The notes under the pieces were generated by a model. It was not told the origin of the DNA. It ran no database searches and saw only the letters and a program-made list of their open reading frames with translations. A program made the translations under genes and the position numbers. A DNA stretch of 30,002 nt, from the NCBI GenBank assembly GCA_046728975.1, contig JBKPFU010000153.1, positions 1 through 30,002 of the forward strand, in the 5' to 3' direction. This document shows positions 13,839 through 21,884 of the stretch, piece by piece (within the stretch, counting starts at the first letter, position 1; each line of letters starts with the position of its first letter). Origin of the DNA: JBKPFU01 sp046728975 (lineage in GTDB: Bacteria; Actinomycetota; Thermoleophilia; Gaiellales; Gaiellaceae).

Positions 13839-15179
13839 GTGACGCGGACCCGGGTGATCATCGCCGGTGCAGCCGGCCGTGACTTCCACAACTTCAACCT
13901 GGTCTATCGCGGGCGCGAGGAGTTCGACGTCGTCGCCTTCACGGCCACGCAGATCCCGAACATCGATGGCCGCGTCTACCCCGCCGAGCTTGCAGGATCG
14001 CTGTATCCAGACGGGATCCCGATCCTGCCCGAGGAGGAGCTCGAGCAGCTGGTCCGCGACAACGAGGTCGACCAGGTCGTCTTCTCCTACTCCGACGTCA
14101 CGCACGACCACGTCATGCACATCGGCTCGCGCGCCCTCGCCGCCGGCGCGACCTATACCCTCCTCTCCCCGCGCGAGACGATGCTGACGTCGTCGAAGCC
14201 CGTCGTCGCGATCTGCGCCGTTCGCACGGGCGCCGGCAAGAGCCAGACGACGCGGCGCGTCGCGGTGCTTCTGCGCGAGGCCGGGAAGCGCGTCGCGGTG
14301 CTGCGGCATCCGATGCCGTACGGCGACCTGACCAAGCAGGCAGTGCAGCGGTTCGAGCGGTACGAGGATCTCGAAGCCGCGGACGCGACGATCGAGGAGC
14401 GCGAGGAATACGAGCCGCACCTCGCCGAGGGCAATCTCGTCTTCGCCGGGATCGACTACGCGGCGATCCTCGACCGGGCCGAGCAGGAGGCGGACGTGAT
14501 CGTCTGGGACGGCGGCAACAACGACACGCCGTTCATCAAGCCGAACCTGCACCTCGTCGTGGTCGATCCGCACCGGCCCGGCCACGAGCTGCACTACCAC
14601 CCGGGCGAGACCAACTTGCGCATGGCGGACGTCTGCGTCGTCAACAAGGTCGACTCGGCACCCCAGGACGGCGTCGACGCCGTGGTCGACTCGATCCGGG
14701 CGAACAACCCAACGGCGAAGATCGTCCTCGCCGCCTCGCCGTTCGAGCTCGAGGAGAACGGGACGAAGATCACGGGCAAGCGCGTGCTCGCGATCGAGGA
14801 CGGCCCGACGCTCACGCACGGCGAGATGAGCTTCGGCGCGGCGGTGCTGGCGGCGAAGCAGAACGGAGCTGCGGAGCTCGTCGACCCTCGGCCCTTCGCC
14901 GTCGGGTCGATCGCCGCGACCTTCCAGGCGTATCCGCACGTCGGGGCGCTCCTGCCGGCGATGGGGTACGGGCGGAGCCAGATGGAAGACCTGCGAGAGA
15001 CGATCGCGCGGTCCGACGCCGAGGTCGTCGTGATCGGGACGCCGATCGACCTGCGCCGGCTGATCGACTTCGACAAGCCCGCTCTGCGCGTCCGCTACAA
15101 GCTCCAGGAGCTCGGCGAGCCCACCCTCGCCGACGTGCTCGCTGAGCACGGCCTCATCGGCGAACAAGCCCTCGTGTGA
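13839..15179 (+). CDS. Cyclic 2,3-diphosphoglycerate synthetase-like GTPase
   Basis: GTG 13839 gives 446 residues. The N-terminal third has a Rossmann-like start RVIIAGAAGRDFHNFN and HDHVMHIGSRALAAGA. A P-loop follows in CAVRTGAGKSQTTRRVA, then VIVWDGGNNDTPF, a GTPase-like NKVD in CVVNKVDSA, and RYKLQELGEPTL near the end. This is the architecture of archaeal cyclic 2,3-diphosphoglycerate synthetase and its many bacterial homologues of unknown product. The stop overlaps the start of carbamate kinase by 4 nt (GTGA), so the two are translationally coupled. That link to an acyl-phosphate-handling kinase is informative, but the bacterial reaction is not established. Confidence 0.85.
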   Translation: MTRTRVIIAGAAGRDFHNFNLVYRGREEFDVVAFTATQIPNIDGRVYPAELAGSLYPDGIPILPEEELEQLVRDNEVDQVVFSYSDVTHDHVMHIGSRALAAGATYTLLSPRETMLTSSKPVVAICAVRTGAGKSQTTRRVAVLLREAGKRVAVLRHPMPYGDLTKQAVQRFERYEDLEAADATIEEREEYEPHLAEGNLVFAGIDYAAILDRAEQEADVIVWDGGNNDTPFIKPNLHLVVVDPHRPGHELHYHPGETNLRMADVCVVNKVDSAPQDGVDAVVDSIRANNPTAKIVLAASPFELEENGTKITGKRVLAIEDGPTLTHGEMSFGAAVLAAKQNGAAELVDPRPFAVGSIAATFQAYPHVGALLPAMGYGRSQMEDLRETIARSDAEVVVIGTPIDLRRLIDFDKPALRVRYKLQELGEPTLADVLAEHGLIGEQALV

Positions 15180-16066
15180 CGAGGGTCGTTGCCCTCGGTG
15201 GCAACGCGCTGATGCGGCCGGGGGAGCGCGGGACGATCGCCGAGCAGAGGGCAAACCTGCGCAGGACGTGCGAGGCGCTCCGGCCCCTCCTGGACGACCC
15301 CCGCCTCGTGGTAACGCACGGGAACGGCCCGCAGGTGGGCAACGAGCTGCTCCGCCACGAGCGCGCCTCCGACGAGGTGCCGCCGCTTCCGCTCTACATC
15401 GCCGTCGCCCAGACCCAGGCGGAAATCGGGGCGTCGATCGAGACGGAGCTGGCGCCGCTGGCGGAAAGGCCGGTGGTCTGCATGCTGACGCACGTCGTCG
15501 TGGCCGAGGACGATCCGGCCTTCGAGAAGCCGACCAAGCCGGTCGGGCCCTTCTACGCCGAGGAGCGAGCGAAGGAGCTGGAGCGAGAGCGCGGCTGGGT
15601 TGTCAGCCACGACGCCGGGCGAGGCTGGCGGCGCGTCGTCCCCTCCCCCGCGCCGCTTGAGGTCGTCGAGCTGCAAGCGGTGCGAGCGCTGCTCGACGCC
15701 GGGTCGATCGTGGTCGCCTGCGGCGGCGGCGGGATACCGGTCGCTCGCCGAGACGGGAGGCTCGCCGGTGTCGACGCCGTGATCGACAAGGACCGAGCGT
15801 CTGCGCTCCTGGCGATGCAGCTCGGCGCCGACGGGCTCGTGATCCTGACCGACGTGCCCGCCGTCTACCGCGACTACGGAACCGGCGAGCAGGAGGCGCT
15901 TCGTGAGCTGGGCATCGAGGAGGCGGAGAAGCTCCTGCCGGAGCTCGCCCGAGGCTCGATGGGGCCGAAGGTCGAGGCCGCGATCGCGTTCGCCCGTGCG
16001 ACAGGCAGCGAGGCGCTGATCACGTCTGCCGAGGCCCTCCCCGGCGGCACACGCATCACCCCCTAA
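15176..16066 (+). CDS. arcC: Carbamate kinase
   Basis: 296 residues from GTG 15176. Amino-acid-kinase fold with VVALGGNALMRPGE at the N-terminus, VVTHGNGPQVGN, the substrate-cap region ending FYAEERAKE, VACGGGGIPV, VDAVIDKD and LVILTDVPAVYRDYG, and the C-terminal GSMGPKVEAAIAF: all typical of ArcC. It interconverts carbamoyl phosphate + ADP and ATP + CO2 + NH3. It is coupled by overlap to the cPGS-like GTPase. An ornithine carbamoyltransferase gene lies 6.4 kb further on, so arginine or ureide catabolism is possible, though no arginine deiminase is in the window. Confidence 0.95.
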   Translation: MTRVVALGGNALMRPGERGTIAEQRANLRRTCEALRPLLDDPRLVVTHGNGPQVGNELLRHERASDEVPPLPLYIAVAQTQAEIGASIETELAPLAERPVVCMLTHVVVAEDDPAFEKPTKPVGPFYAEERAKELERERGWVVSHDAGRGWRRVVPSPAPLEVVELQAVRALLDAGSIVVACGGGGIPVARRDGRLAGVDAVIDKDRASALLAMQLGADGLVILTDVPAVYRDYGTGEQEALRELGIEEAEKLLPELARGSMGPKVEAAIAFARATGSEALITSAEALPGGTRITP

Positions 16067-16081
16067 ACGGTCCGAACCGTT
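16066..16081 (+). terminator. Perfect 6-bp inverted repeat AACGGT-CCGA-ACCGTT
   Basis: The repeat begins in the carbamate kinase stop codon. With a GNRA-like 4-nt loop it may act as a weak terminator. It equally may be an operator, because its right arm overlaps the -35 part of the ECF-type promoter candidate for the DUF4331 operon. Confidence 0.4.
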
Positions 16082-16101
16082 CCGCCGCTCGCGCGCGAAT
16101 A
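16074..16101 (+). promoter_or_regulatory. Candidate ECF-sigma promoter of the DUF4331 operon
   Basis: GAACC (16074-16078), 17 nt, then CGAATA (16096-16101). A GAAC-type -35 is characteristic of ECF sigma factors, and a CGAAT-type -10 resembles the one used by mycobacterial SigK. The operon it would drive ends in an ECF sigma gene with its anti-sigma factor, so positive autoregulation would be expected. This is the only copy I noticed, so the call is tentative. Confidence 0.35.
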
Positions 16102-16142
16102 CGCGGCGACCCCGTTCCTACGAGAGGGAGGAGCCGCAACTC

Positions 16143-17489
16143 ATGCGAAAGCTCTCAGCAGCACTCCTGGCGATGCTGGCCGCATCGATCGTTGCCGCGG
16201 TCGTCGTCGCCGGGCCGGAGCCTCAAACCGGTAAGGCCGCGAGCCACCGCGAGGCGCCGCTCATCTCGCTCGACCCGACCGCCGACATCACCGACTTCTT
16301 CTTCTTCAGAAGCTACGAGCCGGGCAAGGCGGGCAAGGTCGAGCTCATCATGGACGTGATTCCCGGCGAGGAGCCGAGCTCGGGCCCCAACTACTTCAAC
16401 TTCGACCCGAGCGTCAAGTACGCCTTCCACGTCGACAACGACAAGGACGGCGTCGAGGACGTCGCGTTCGAGTTCCGCTTCAAGAACGAGATCCGCGGGC
16501 CGGTCGACAGCCTCGGGCTGCCGCTCGCCTACGTCGGCAACGTCCCGCCGAGCGACGGATCAGTGATCCCGCCGATCACCTCGCTGGACTCGCCGGGAAT
16601 CGGTCTCCGGCAGCACTACACCGTGACGATGATCAAGCACGGCCAGCGCGTTCCGCTCGGGACGATGGTGGACAAGATCGCGGTGCCGTCGAATGTCGGC
16701 CCGCGGACGATGCCCAACTACGACGCGCTTGCCGCGCAGGGGATCTACGACCTCGGCAACGGCATCCGCGTCTTCGCGGGGCAGCGTGACGACCCCTTCG
16801 CGATCGACCTCGGCGCCGCGTTCGACACGTTGAACCTGCGGAGCCCGGGCGTCGACATGCTCTCGGGGTTCAACGTCCACACGATCGCGCTCGAGCTGCC
16901 GGCGGGCCTGCTGACGTCCGACGGGCAGGGTGCCGGCGCGACGTCGCAGCCCAAGCTCGGCGCGTACGCGAGCACGTCTCGCCCGCTCGTCACCGTCCGC
17001 GGCCACGGCCGGAGCTTCGGCCGCTTCGTTCAGGTGCAGCGACTCGCGAACCCGCTCGTGAACGAGCTGATAATCGGCACGAAGGACAAGGACCGCTGGA
17101 ACGCAACGGAGCCCGAGGACGAGGGCGAGTTCATCGACTACTACCGGAACCCGCGCTTCGCGCTCGCGCTCTCGCTCGTGTTCGGCGGCGCGCCGATTCC
17201 GGCAACGCCTCGCGACGACCTCGTGAACGCGCTGCTCAAATACGGCGCCGGTGACCGGGGCCTGTCGGAGCTGCTCCGCGTCGACGTCAACTCGGCGCCG
17301 GGTGCGAGCTGGCCGAACGGTCGCAAGCCCGCGGACGACGTCACCGACACGGCGATCGCCGTCGTGGGCGGCGCGGCGTTCGCCGGCGCCGGCGACGGCG
17401 TGTCCGTGAACGACAAGGTCCTGCCCTCGGCGTTCCCGTTCCTTGCTTCGCCCTGGGACGGCCGCAACCGCCAGCACGCCAACCCGTGA
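16143..17489 (+). CDS. DUF4331 exported protein
   Basis: 448 residues with a signal peptide (first 23, MRKLSAALLAMLAASIVAAV). The mature protein opens with ASHREAPLISLDPTADITDF, the hallmark of DUF4331, and keeps the family's NYFNFDPSVKYAFHVDND block and the NPLVNELIIG stretch. The family has no settled function; members are secreted and common in soil bacteria. A strong Shine-Dalgarno (AGGGAGGAG) precedes the ATG by 9 nt. It is the first gene of a six-gene overlapping operon ending in an ECF sigma factor. The stop overlaps the next start by 4 nt. Confidence 0.9.
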   Translation: MRKLSAALLAMLAASIVAAVVVAGPEPQTGKAASHREAPLISLDPTADITDFFFFRSYEPGKAGKVELIMDVIPGEEPSSGPNYFNFDPSVKYAFHVDNDKDGVEDVAFEFRFKNEIRGPVDSLGLPLAYVGNVPPSDGSVIPPITSLDSPGIGLRQHYTVTMIKHGQRVPLGTMVDKIAVPSNVGPRTMPNYDALAAQGIYDLGNGIRVFAGQRDDPFAIDLGAAFDTLNLRSPGVDMLSGFNVHTIALELPAGLLTSDGQGAGATSQPKLGAYASTSRPLVTVRGHGRSFGRFVQVQRLANPLVNELIIGTKDKDRWNATEPEDEGEFIDYYRNPRFALALSLVFGGAPIPATPRDDLVNALLKYGAGDRGLSELLRVDVNSAPGASWPNGRKPADDVTDTAIAVVGGAAFAGAGDGVSVNDKVLPSAFPFLASPWDGRNRQHANP

Positions 17490-18673
17490 AGCGACGGGGG
17501 ATCTGGATCGGAGGGACGGTGGCGGCGCTTGCCGCCACCGTCCTGCTCTTCGGAGGCGCACTCCGGCCCTCTCGCGAGGCCGGCGCGGCCGAGCCGGCCC
17601 GCCCGACCCCGACCGCCGAGGCGCTGATCAGGCTCGGCCTCGACTTCCAGCAGCGCGCGCGGGAGACGGGCGACGCCTCGTACTACACGAGATCGACCGC
17701 GGCGCTCGAGCGCGCACTCCGCCTCGAGCCCGGGAACCGCGTCGCGATCGGCGGCCTCGGCTCGCTGGCGCTCGCGCGGCACCGCTTTCGTCAGGCGCTC
17801 GCGCTCGGCCGCCGCGCCGAGAACGACGCCGTGATCGGCGATGCGCTGATCGAACTCGGCCGCTACAACCAGGCGTTCGCCGCCTTCGACCGGCTCGCTT
17901 CGACGAAGCCGAACCTGACCGCCTATGCCCGCGTCTCCTACGGGCGGGAGCTGGTCGGGGAGATCACCGGGGCGATCAGGGCGATGAAGCTCGCCGTCGA
18001 GGCCGCTACTGGCCGGCCGGAGCCGACGGCCTGGACGCACACGCAGCTCGGCAAGCTGTACTGGTCGCAAGGGCGGCTCGCCGCAGCAGCCGACGAATAT
18101 CGCGCGGCGCTCACCGCCTTCCCGGGCTATGTCTACGCGCTCGACGCGCTTGCGCAGGTCGAGTGGGCGAGCGGGCGCCCCGCGAAGGCAATCAGGCTCG
18201 AGCGGCGCGCCGTCGACACCATCCCGCTGCCGCAGTTCGTCGCCACGCTCGGCGACCTGTACGAACGGAGCGGGCGGCCGCTGCTCGCAAAGAGGCAGTA
18301 CGGGCTGATCGGCGCGATCGACCGCTTGCTGGCGTCGAACGGGGTGCGTACCGACCTCGAGACCGCGCTCTTCCGCGTCGATCACGGGATCCGGCTTCGC
18401 CAGAGCCTCGAGCTCGCCCGCGCCGCGCGGCGGGCGCGGCCGTCGATCGACGGCGACGACGTCCTCGCATGGGCGCTGGCGCGGAACGGCGGCTGCAGCG
18501 AAGCGCTCGGCTATTCGAAGCGCGCACTCCGCCTGGGGACGAAGGACGCGCTCAAGTACTTCCATCGGTCGCGAATCGAGCGCTGCCTCGGACACGGCGA
18601 AGAAGCGGAGCGCTGGCTACGCCGAGCGCTCGGGCTCAACCCACATTTCTCGGTCCGTTGGGCGCCGCGATGA
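17486..18673 (+). CDS. Membrane-anchored TPR-repeat protein
   Basis: GTG 17486 overlaps the DUF4331 stop (GTGA); 395 residues. An N-terminal membrane anchor or uncleaved signal (about 5-24, WIGGTVAALAATVLLFGGAL) is followed by tandem TPR-type helical pairs, for example AALERALRLEPGNRVAIGGL, AAADEYRAALTAFPGYVYAL and the last EEAERWLRRALGLNPHFSV. Two Cys near the C-terminus (GGCSEA and ERCLG) could form a disulfide if the domain is outside the membrane. It probably scaffolds a partner, and the DUF4331 protein coupled to it is the obvious candidate (inference). Confidence 0.85.
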   Translation: MKRRGIWIGGTVAALAATVLLFGGALRPSREAGAAEPARPTPTAEALIRLGLDFQQRARETGDASYYTRSTAALERALRLEPGNRVAIGGLGSLALARHRFRQALALGRRAENDAVIGDALIELGRYNQAFAAFDRLASTKPNLTAYARVSYGRELVGEITGAIRAMKLAVEAATGRPEPTAWTHTQLGKLYWSQGRLAAAADEYRAALTAFPGYVYALDALAQVEWASGRPAKAIRLERRAVDTIPLPQFVATLGDLYERSGRPLLAKRQYGLIGAIDRLLASNGVRTDLETALFRVDHGIRLRQSLELARAARRARPSIDGDDVLAWALARNGGCSEALGYSKRALRLGTKDALKYFHRSRIERCLGHGEEAERWLRRALGLNPHFSVRWAPR

Positions 18674-19938
18674 GAAGGCTCGTCGTCCTGCTCGCCGTCG
18701 GCACGGCGCTGGCCGCTCCGGCATCCGCGCTCGCGCACCCGCTCGGTAACTTCACGATCAACCGCTTCAGCCGGGTCCAGACGGCCGGGCATCACGTCTA
18801 CGTCAAGTACGTCCTCGACCTCGCGGAGATCCCGACCTTCCAGGCAGGCCGCACGGGAGCCAAGACCTACGCCCGGCGGGTGGCGCATGGCGCCCTGCTG
18901 ACCGTCGGTGGGCGCTCGGCGCGCGTTATCCCGGTCGCGGCGACCCTCGTGCATCCCAAGGGAGCGGGCGGCCTACGGACGACCCGCGTCGAGATCGTTC
19001 TCCGCGGACCACGGATCGACGGGGCAACAAAGGTGCGCTATCGGGACGCGAACTACGCCGGCCGCATCGGCTGGAAGGAGATCGTTGTGGGCGCCCACGC
19101 TCCCAGCCGAAGCCACGAGCTGCAGGCGTACCCGAAAGACCTGCTCTCGAGCCCGCTCGACGTCACGTCGATCGAGGCGCGCCTTTCGCCCACCGGCGAT
19201 TCGCCGCCCACGGTCGGAGGCCAGGCGGCGGCCTCCGACCACGGCGGCGACGCCGGCTTCGCGGCGCTGATCGGCCGTGGCGAGCTCAGCCTGCTCGTGA
19301 TTCTCGCTTCGCTCGTCGCGGCGCTCTTCTGGGGCGCCGCACATGCGCTGTCGCCCGGCCACGGCAAGGCGATCGTCACCGCGTACCTGGTCGGCCGCCG
19401 CGGGACGCCGCGGCACGCGCTGCTGCTCGGCGCCATCGTCACGGTCACGCACACGATCGGCGTCTTCGCGCTCGGGCTGGTCACGCTCGCGTTGTCGCAG
19501 TTCGTCGTGCCGGAGCAGCTCTATCCGTGGCTGAACCTCGTCGCCGGACTGCTGGTCCTAGGTGTCGGCGCCTCGGTCTTGTACAAACGCGCGCGCCGCC
19601 ACCATCACCACCATCGCCACGACGAGTTCGACCGCAAATCGCTAATTGCCGTCGGCGTCTCAGGCGGACTGCTCCCATGTCCCTCGGCGCTCGTCGTACT
19701 GCTGGCGGCGATCTCGCTCCACCGGGTGGCCTTCGGCCTGCTCCTGATCGTCGCTTTCAGCCTCGGCCTGGCGGCGACGATCAGCGGGATCGGCCTCGCG
19801 GCCGTGCTGGCGAAGCGGGCCTTCTCGCGCCTCAGCTTCAACGGCCGCCTCGTCCAGCTCCTCCCCGCCGCGAGCGCGCTGGTCATCCTCGCAGCCGGCC
19901 TGGCCATGACCCTTCGAGCCCTGCCGGGAGTGACCTGA
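18670..19938 (+). CDS. NicO-type metal permease with an N-terminal extracytoplasmic domain
   Basis: ATG 18670 overlaps the TPR stop (ATGA); 422 residues. A signal peptide (to ALAHPLGN) leads into an approximately 190-residue beta-rich domain that begins HPLGNFTINRFSRVQ. Six or so membrane segments follow, with family motifs HALSPGHGKAIVTAYLVG and THTIGVFALG, and a His-rich cytoplasmic loop (RRHHHHHRHDE at about 310). These mark the NicO/HupE-like nickel-cobalt transporter group. Histidine loops bind transition metals. The direction and metal cannot be told from sequence. The order of genes suggests it works with the NiCoT-like gene 4 nt downstream. Confidence 0.85.
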   Translation: MRRLVVLLAVGTALAAPASALAHPLGNFTINRFSRVQTAGHHVYVKYVLDLAEIPTFQAGRTGAKTYARRVAHGALLTVGGRSARVIPVAATLVHPKGAGGLRTTRVEIVLRGPRIDGATKVRYRDANYAGRIGWKEIVVGAHAPSRSHELQAYPKDLLSSPLDVTSIEARLSPTGDSPPTVGGQAAASDHGGDAGFAALIGRGELSLLVILASLVAALFWGAAHALSPGHGKAIVTAYLVGRRGTPRHALLLGAIVTVTHTIGVFALGLVTLALSQFVVPEQLYPWLNLVAGLLVLGVGASVLYKRARRHHHHHRHDEFDRKSLIAVGVSGGLLPCPSALVVLLAAISLHRVAFGLLLIVAFSLGLAATISGIGLAAVLAKRAFSRLSFNGRLVQLLPAASALVILAAGLAMTLRALPGVT

Positions 19939-19942
19939 GATC

Positions 19943-20626
19943 ATGTTCGGAATCGACGACTGGATCGTGCAGTTCTCCGACGGGACGACCGTCGTGCTCA
20001 TTGTGTTCGTCGCCATCCTGCTCGGGCTCCGCCACGCGACGGACCCCGACCACCTCGCCGCGGTCACGACTCTTGTCGCCACGGGCCGTGAACGCACGAC
20101 CGCCGCAGCGCGCCGGCTCGGGTTCGCGTGGGGGCTGGGGCATGCGACCACACTGTTCGCGTTCGGCCTTCCGATCGTCGTCTTCAACGCCTATCTGCCG
20201 GACGCTGTGCAGAAGGGAGCGGAGGCGGCGGTCGGGGTCGTGATCGTCTGTCTGGCGGCCTGGCTTCTCGTCCGCTGGCGTCGCGGCGCGTTCGCGCTCC
20301 ACGCGCACCCGCACCACCATGCGCGCTCGCCCGCCCAGGCGTTCGGGATCGGCCTCGTCCACGGGATGGGCGGCAGCGCCGGCGTCGGCGTCCTGCTCCT
20401 GGCGGCGATCCACGACCACGTGCTCGCGGTCGTCGCGCTCGCGCTCTTCGCGGCATTCACCGCGCTGTCGATGATGCTGCTCTCGGCCAGCGTCGGCGCG
20501 ACGCTCGCCAGCCGACCGCTGCGGATGTCGTTCAACCGCCTCGCACCCGTGCTCGGCGCCGGCAGCCTCGCCTTCGGCATCTGGTACTCGCTCGGCGCGC
20601 TCAGCCTCGCCCCGTACGTCTTCTGA
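19943..20626 (+). CDS. NiCoT/UreH-like metal permease
   Basis: 227 residues, six to seven membrane segments. The signature HATDPDHLAAV (His31-His37) matches the HAxDADH motif of nickel/cobalt permeases and their UreH-like relatives. A His-rich loop HAHPHHH lies near residue 120, and the second half carries GLVHGMGGSAGVGVLLL. It starts 4 nt after the NicO gene and its stop overlaps the next ATG by one base (TGATG). Two different permease types side by side suggest a two-part transporter or parallel routes for one metal. Confidence 0.83.
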   Translation: MFGIDDWIVQFSDGTTVVLIVFVAILLGLRHATDPDHLAAVTTLVATGRERTTAAARRLGFAWGLGHATTLFAFGLPIVVFNAYLPDAVQKGAEAAVGVVIVCLAAWLLVRWRRGAFALHAHPHHHARSPAQAFGIGLVHGMGGSAGVGVLLLAAIHDHVLAVVALALFAAFTALSMMLLSASVGATLASRPLRMSFNRLAPVLGAGSLAFGIWYSLGALSLAPYVF

Positions 20627-21255
20627 TGCCCGACGTGCACTCGTTGGTCGCGCCGTACGCGCTCGACGCGCTCCCGGAGACGGAGGAGCGCGAGTTCGAG
20701 CAGCACCTCGCGCTCTGCGAGCGCTGTCAGCGTGAGCTTGGCGCGCTGCGAGAGGCGGCGGCGGCACTCGCATACGGCACCGGCGGGCGAGAGCCGCCGC
20801 CGGAGCTGCGAGAGCGAATCCTGAGCCAGGCGCGCGCAGAGCGCCCCAACGTCGTCCCCCTGCGCCGTCGCGCCAGGTGGGCGCTGCCGGTCGGCGCCGC
20901 CGCGGCCGTCGCCGCCGCCGCCGTCGCGCTCGGCGTCTGGGCCTGGCAGGGAAACGGCTCTGGCGGCACGACCTACCTCGATCTCAAGGGCGCCGCCGGC
21001 CGGGTGGCCGTGACCGAGGAAGGCGACGCCATCCTCTCGGCGACGTTGACGCCGGCCCCGGCCGGCAAGACCTACGAAGCGTGGGTCATCCAAGGCGCCG
21101 TGGCGCGGCCGGCGGGCCTGTTCCGAGGCGGCCGTGTGCGGCTGCTCTTGTCGCGGCCGCTGCCGCGGGGCGCGCGCGTGGCCGTAACGATCGAGAAGCG
21201 CGGCGGAGCGAAGCAGCCGACGAGCACGCCGCTCGCCGTGTCGGAGCCCGCATGA
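20626..21255 (+). CDS. RskA-like anti-sigma factor with zinc-finger domain
   Basis: ATG 20626, 209 residues. The anti-sigma zinc-finger motif H27-x3-C31-x2-C34 lies in EQHLALCERCQ. One membrane span (about 84-108, ALPVGAAAAVAAAAVALGVW) separates it from an outer RskA-type domain with KTYEAWVIQGAVARPAGLF. It should hold the sigma factor at the membrane until an outside signal triggers its degradation. The order is the reverse of the usual sigK-rskA pair: here the anti-sigma gene precedes the sigma gene, overlapping it by ATGA. Confidence 0.9.
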   Translation: MPDVHSLVAPYALDALPETEEREFEQHLALCERCQRELGALREAAAALAYGTGGREPPPELRERILSQARAERPNVVPLRRRARWALPVGAAAAVAAAAVALGVWAWQGNGSGGTTYLDLKGAAGRVAVTEEGDAILSATLTPAPAGKTYEAWVIQGAVARPAGLFRGGRVRLLLSRPLPRGARVAVTIEKRGGAKQPTSTPLAVSEPA

Positions 21256-21815
21256 CCGGGCTCTCGCACATGACCGACGAGGCGCTGCTCTCGCTCGTCG
21301 CGAGCTCGGACGAAGCGGCGCTCGCCGAGCTTTACGACCGCTTCGGCGGCGTGGCCTATCGACTCGCGCTGCGAATCCTCCGCGACGATGCGCTTGCGCA
21401 GGACGCGGTCCAGGAGGCGTTTCTCGCCGTCTGGCGCTCGGCCGATCGGTTCCTCGCCGAGCGGGCGCGGGCGAGCACGTGGGTGCTCACACTCGTCCAC
21501 CGGCGTGCTGTCGACCTCGTTCGCCGCGAGGAGCGGCGCCGGGGCGAACCGCTGGTCGACGTCGAAGAGCCGTACGTCGACGACAAGACCGAGCATGTCT
21601 TCCGGCGGCGGGTCGTACAGGAAGCGCTCCGCCGGCTTCCGGCTGAGCAGCGCGAGGCGCTCGAGCTCGCTTACTACGAGGGCTACACGCAGTCGGAGCT
21701 GGCTGACCGCCTCGGCCAGCCGCTCGGCACGGTGAAGAGCCGCATGTTCGCGGGGCTCGGTCGGTTACGCGAGCTGCTCGAGCAGGCCGGGCTCCAGGCC
21801 GAGATGCGGTACTGA
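21252..21815 (+). CDS. ECF RNA polymerase sigma factor (SigK/SigJ-like group)
   Basis: 187 residues from ATG 21252. Region 2 spans about 25-95 with LYDRFGGVAYRLALRILRD and DAVQEAFLAVW. Region 4 spans about 125-180 with LRRLPAEQREALELAYYEG, TQSELADRLGQPLGTVKSR and a helix-turn-helix. There is no region 1 or 3 and no C-terminal extension. It pairs with the RskA-like protein encoded just upstream and probably activates the six-gene operon. A second in-frame ATG (codon 7, MTDEALL) is an alternative start. Confidence 0.93.
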   Translation: MTGLSHMTDEALLSLVASSDEAALAELYDRFGGVAYRLALRILRDDALAQDAVQEAFLAVWRSADRFLAERARASTWVLTLVHRRAVDLVRREERRRGEPLVDVEEPYVDDKTEHVFRRRVVQEALRRLPAEQREALELAYYEGYTQSELADRLGQPLGTVKSRMFAGLGRLRELLEQAGLQAEMRY

Positions 21816-21821
21816 GACGAC

Positions 21822-21870
21822 GGAGGCGGCCCCAAACGAGCCGCCTCCAAGCAAGCGTCGGCGAGACGCT
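21822..21870. terminator. Tandem hairpins between convergent sigma and Hsp20 genes
   Basis: GGAGGCGGC (21822-21830) pairs with GCCGCCTCC (21840-21848). Then AGCGTC (21854-21859) pairs with GACGCT (21865-21870) around GGCGA. A third small repeat, GAAGT-TACG-ACTTC (21881-21894), includes the Hsp20 stop codon. Together they can end both convergent transcripts. Confidence 0.65.
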
Positions 21871-21884
21871 GAAGAGCGCTGAAG

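Noticed and set aside
13830..15254. 474-residue minus-strand frame opposite the cPGS-like gene
   Set aside because: Arg/Asp/Val-rich antisense shadow; the plus-strand protein has P-loop and NKVD motifs.
17443..19938. 831-residue frame running through the TPR gene into NicO
   Set aside because: The first 400 residues are an Arg-rich out-of-frame reading of the TPR gene. The true NicO start is ATG 18670, with a signal peptide and an ATGA overlap.
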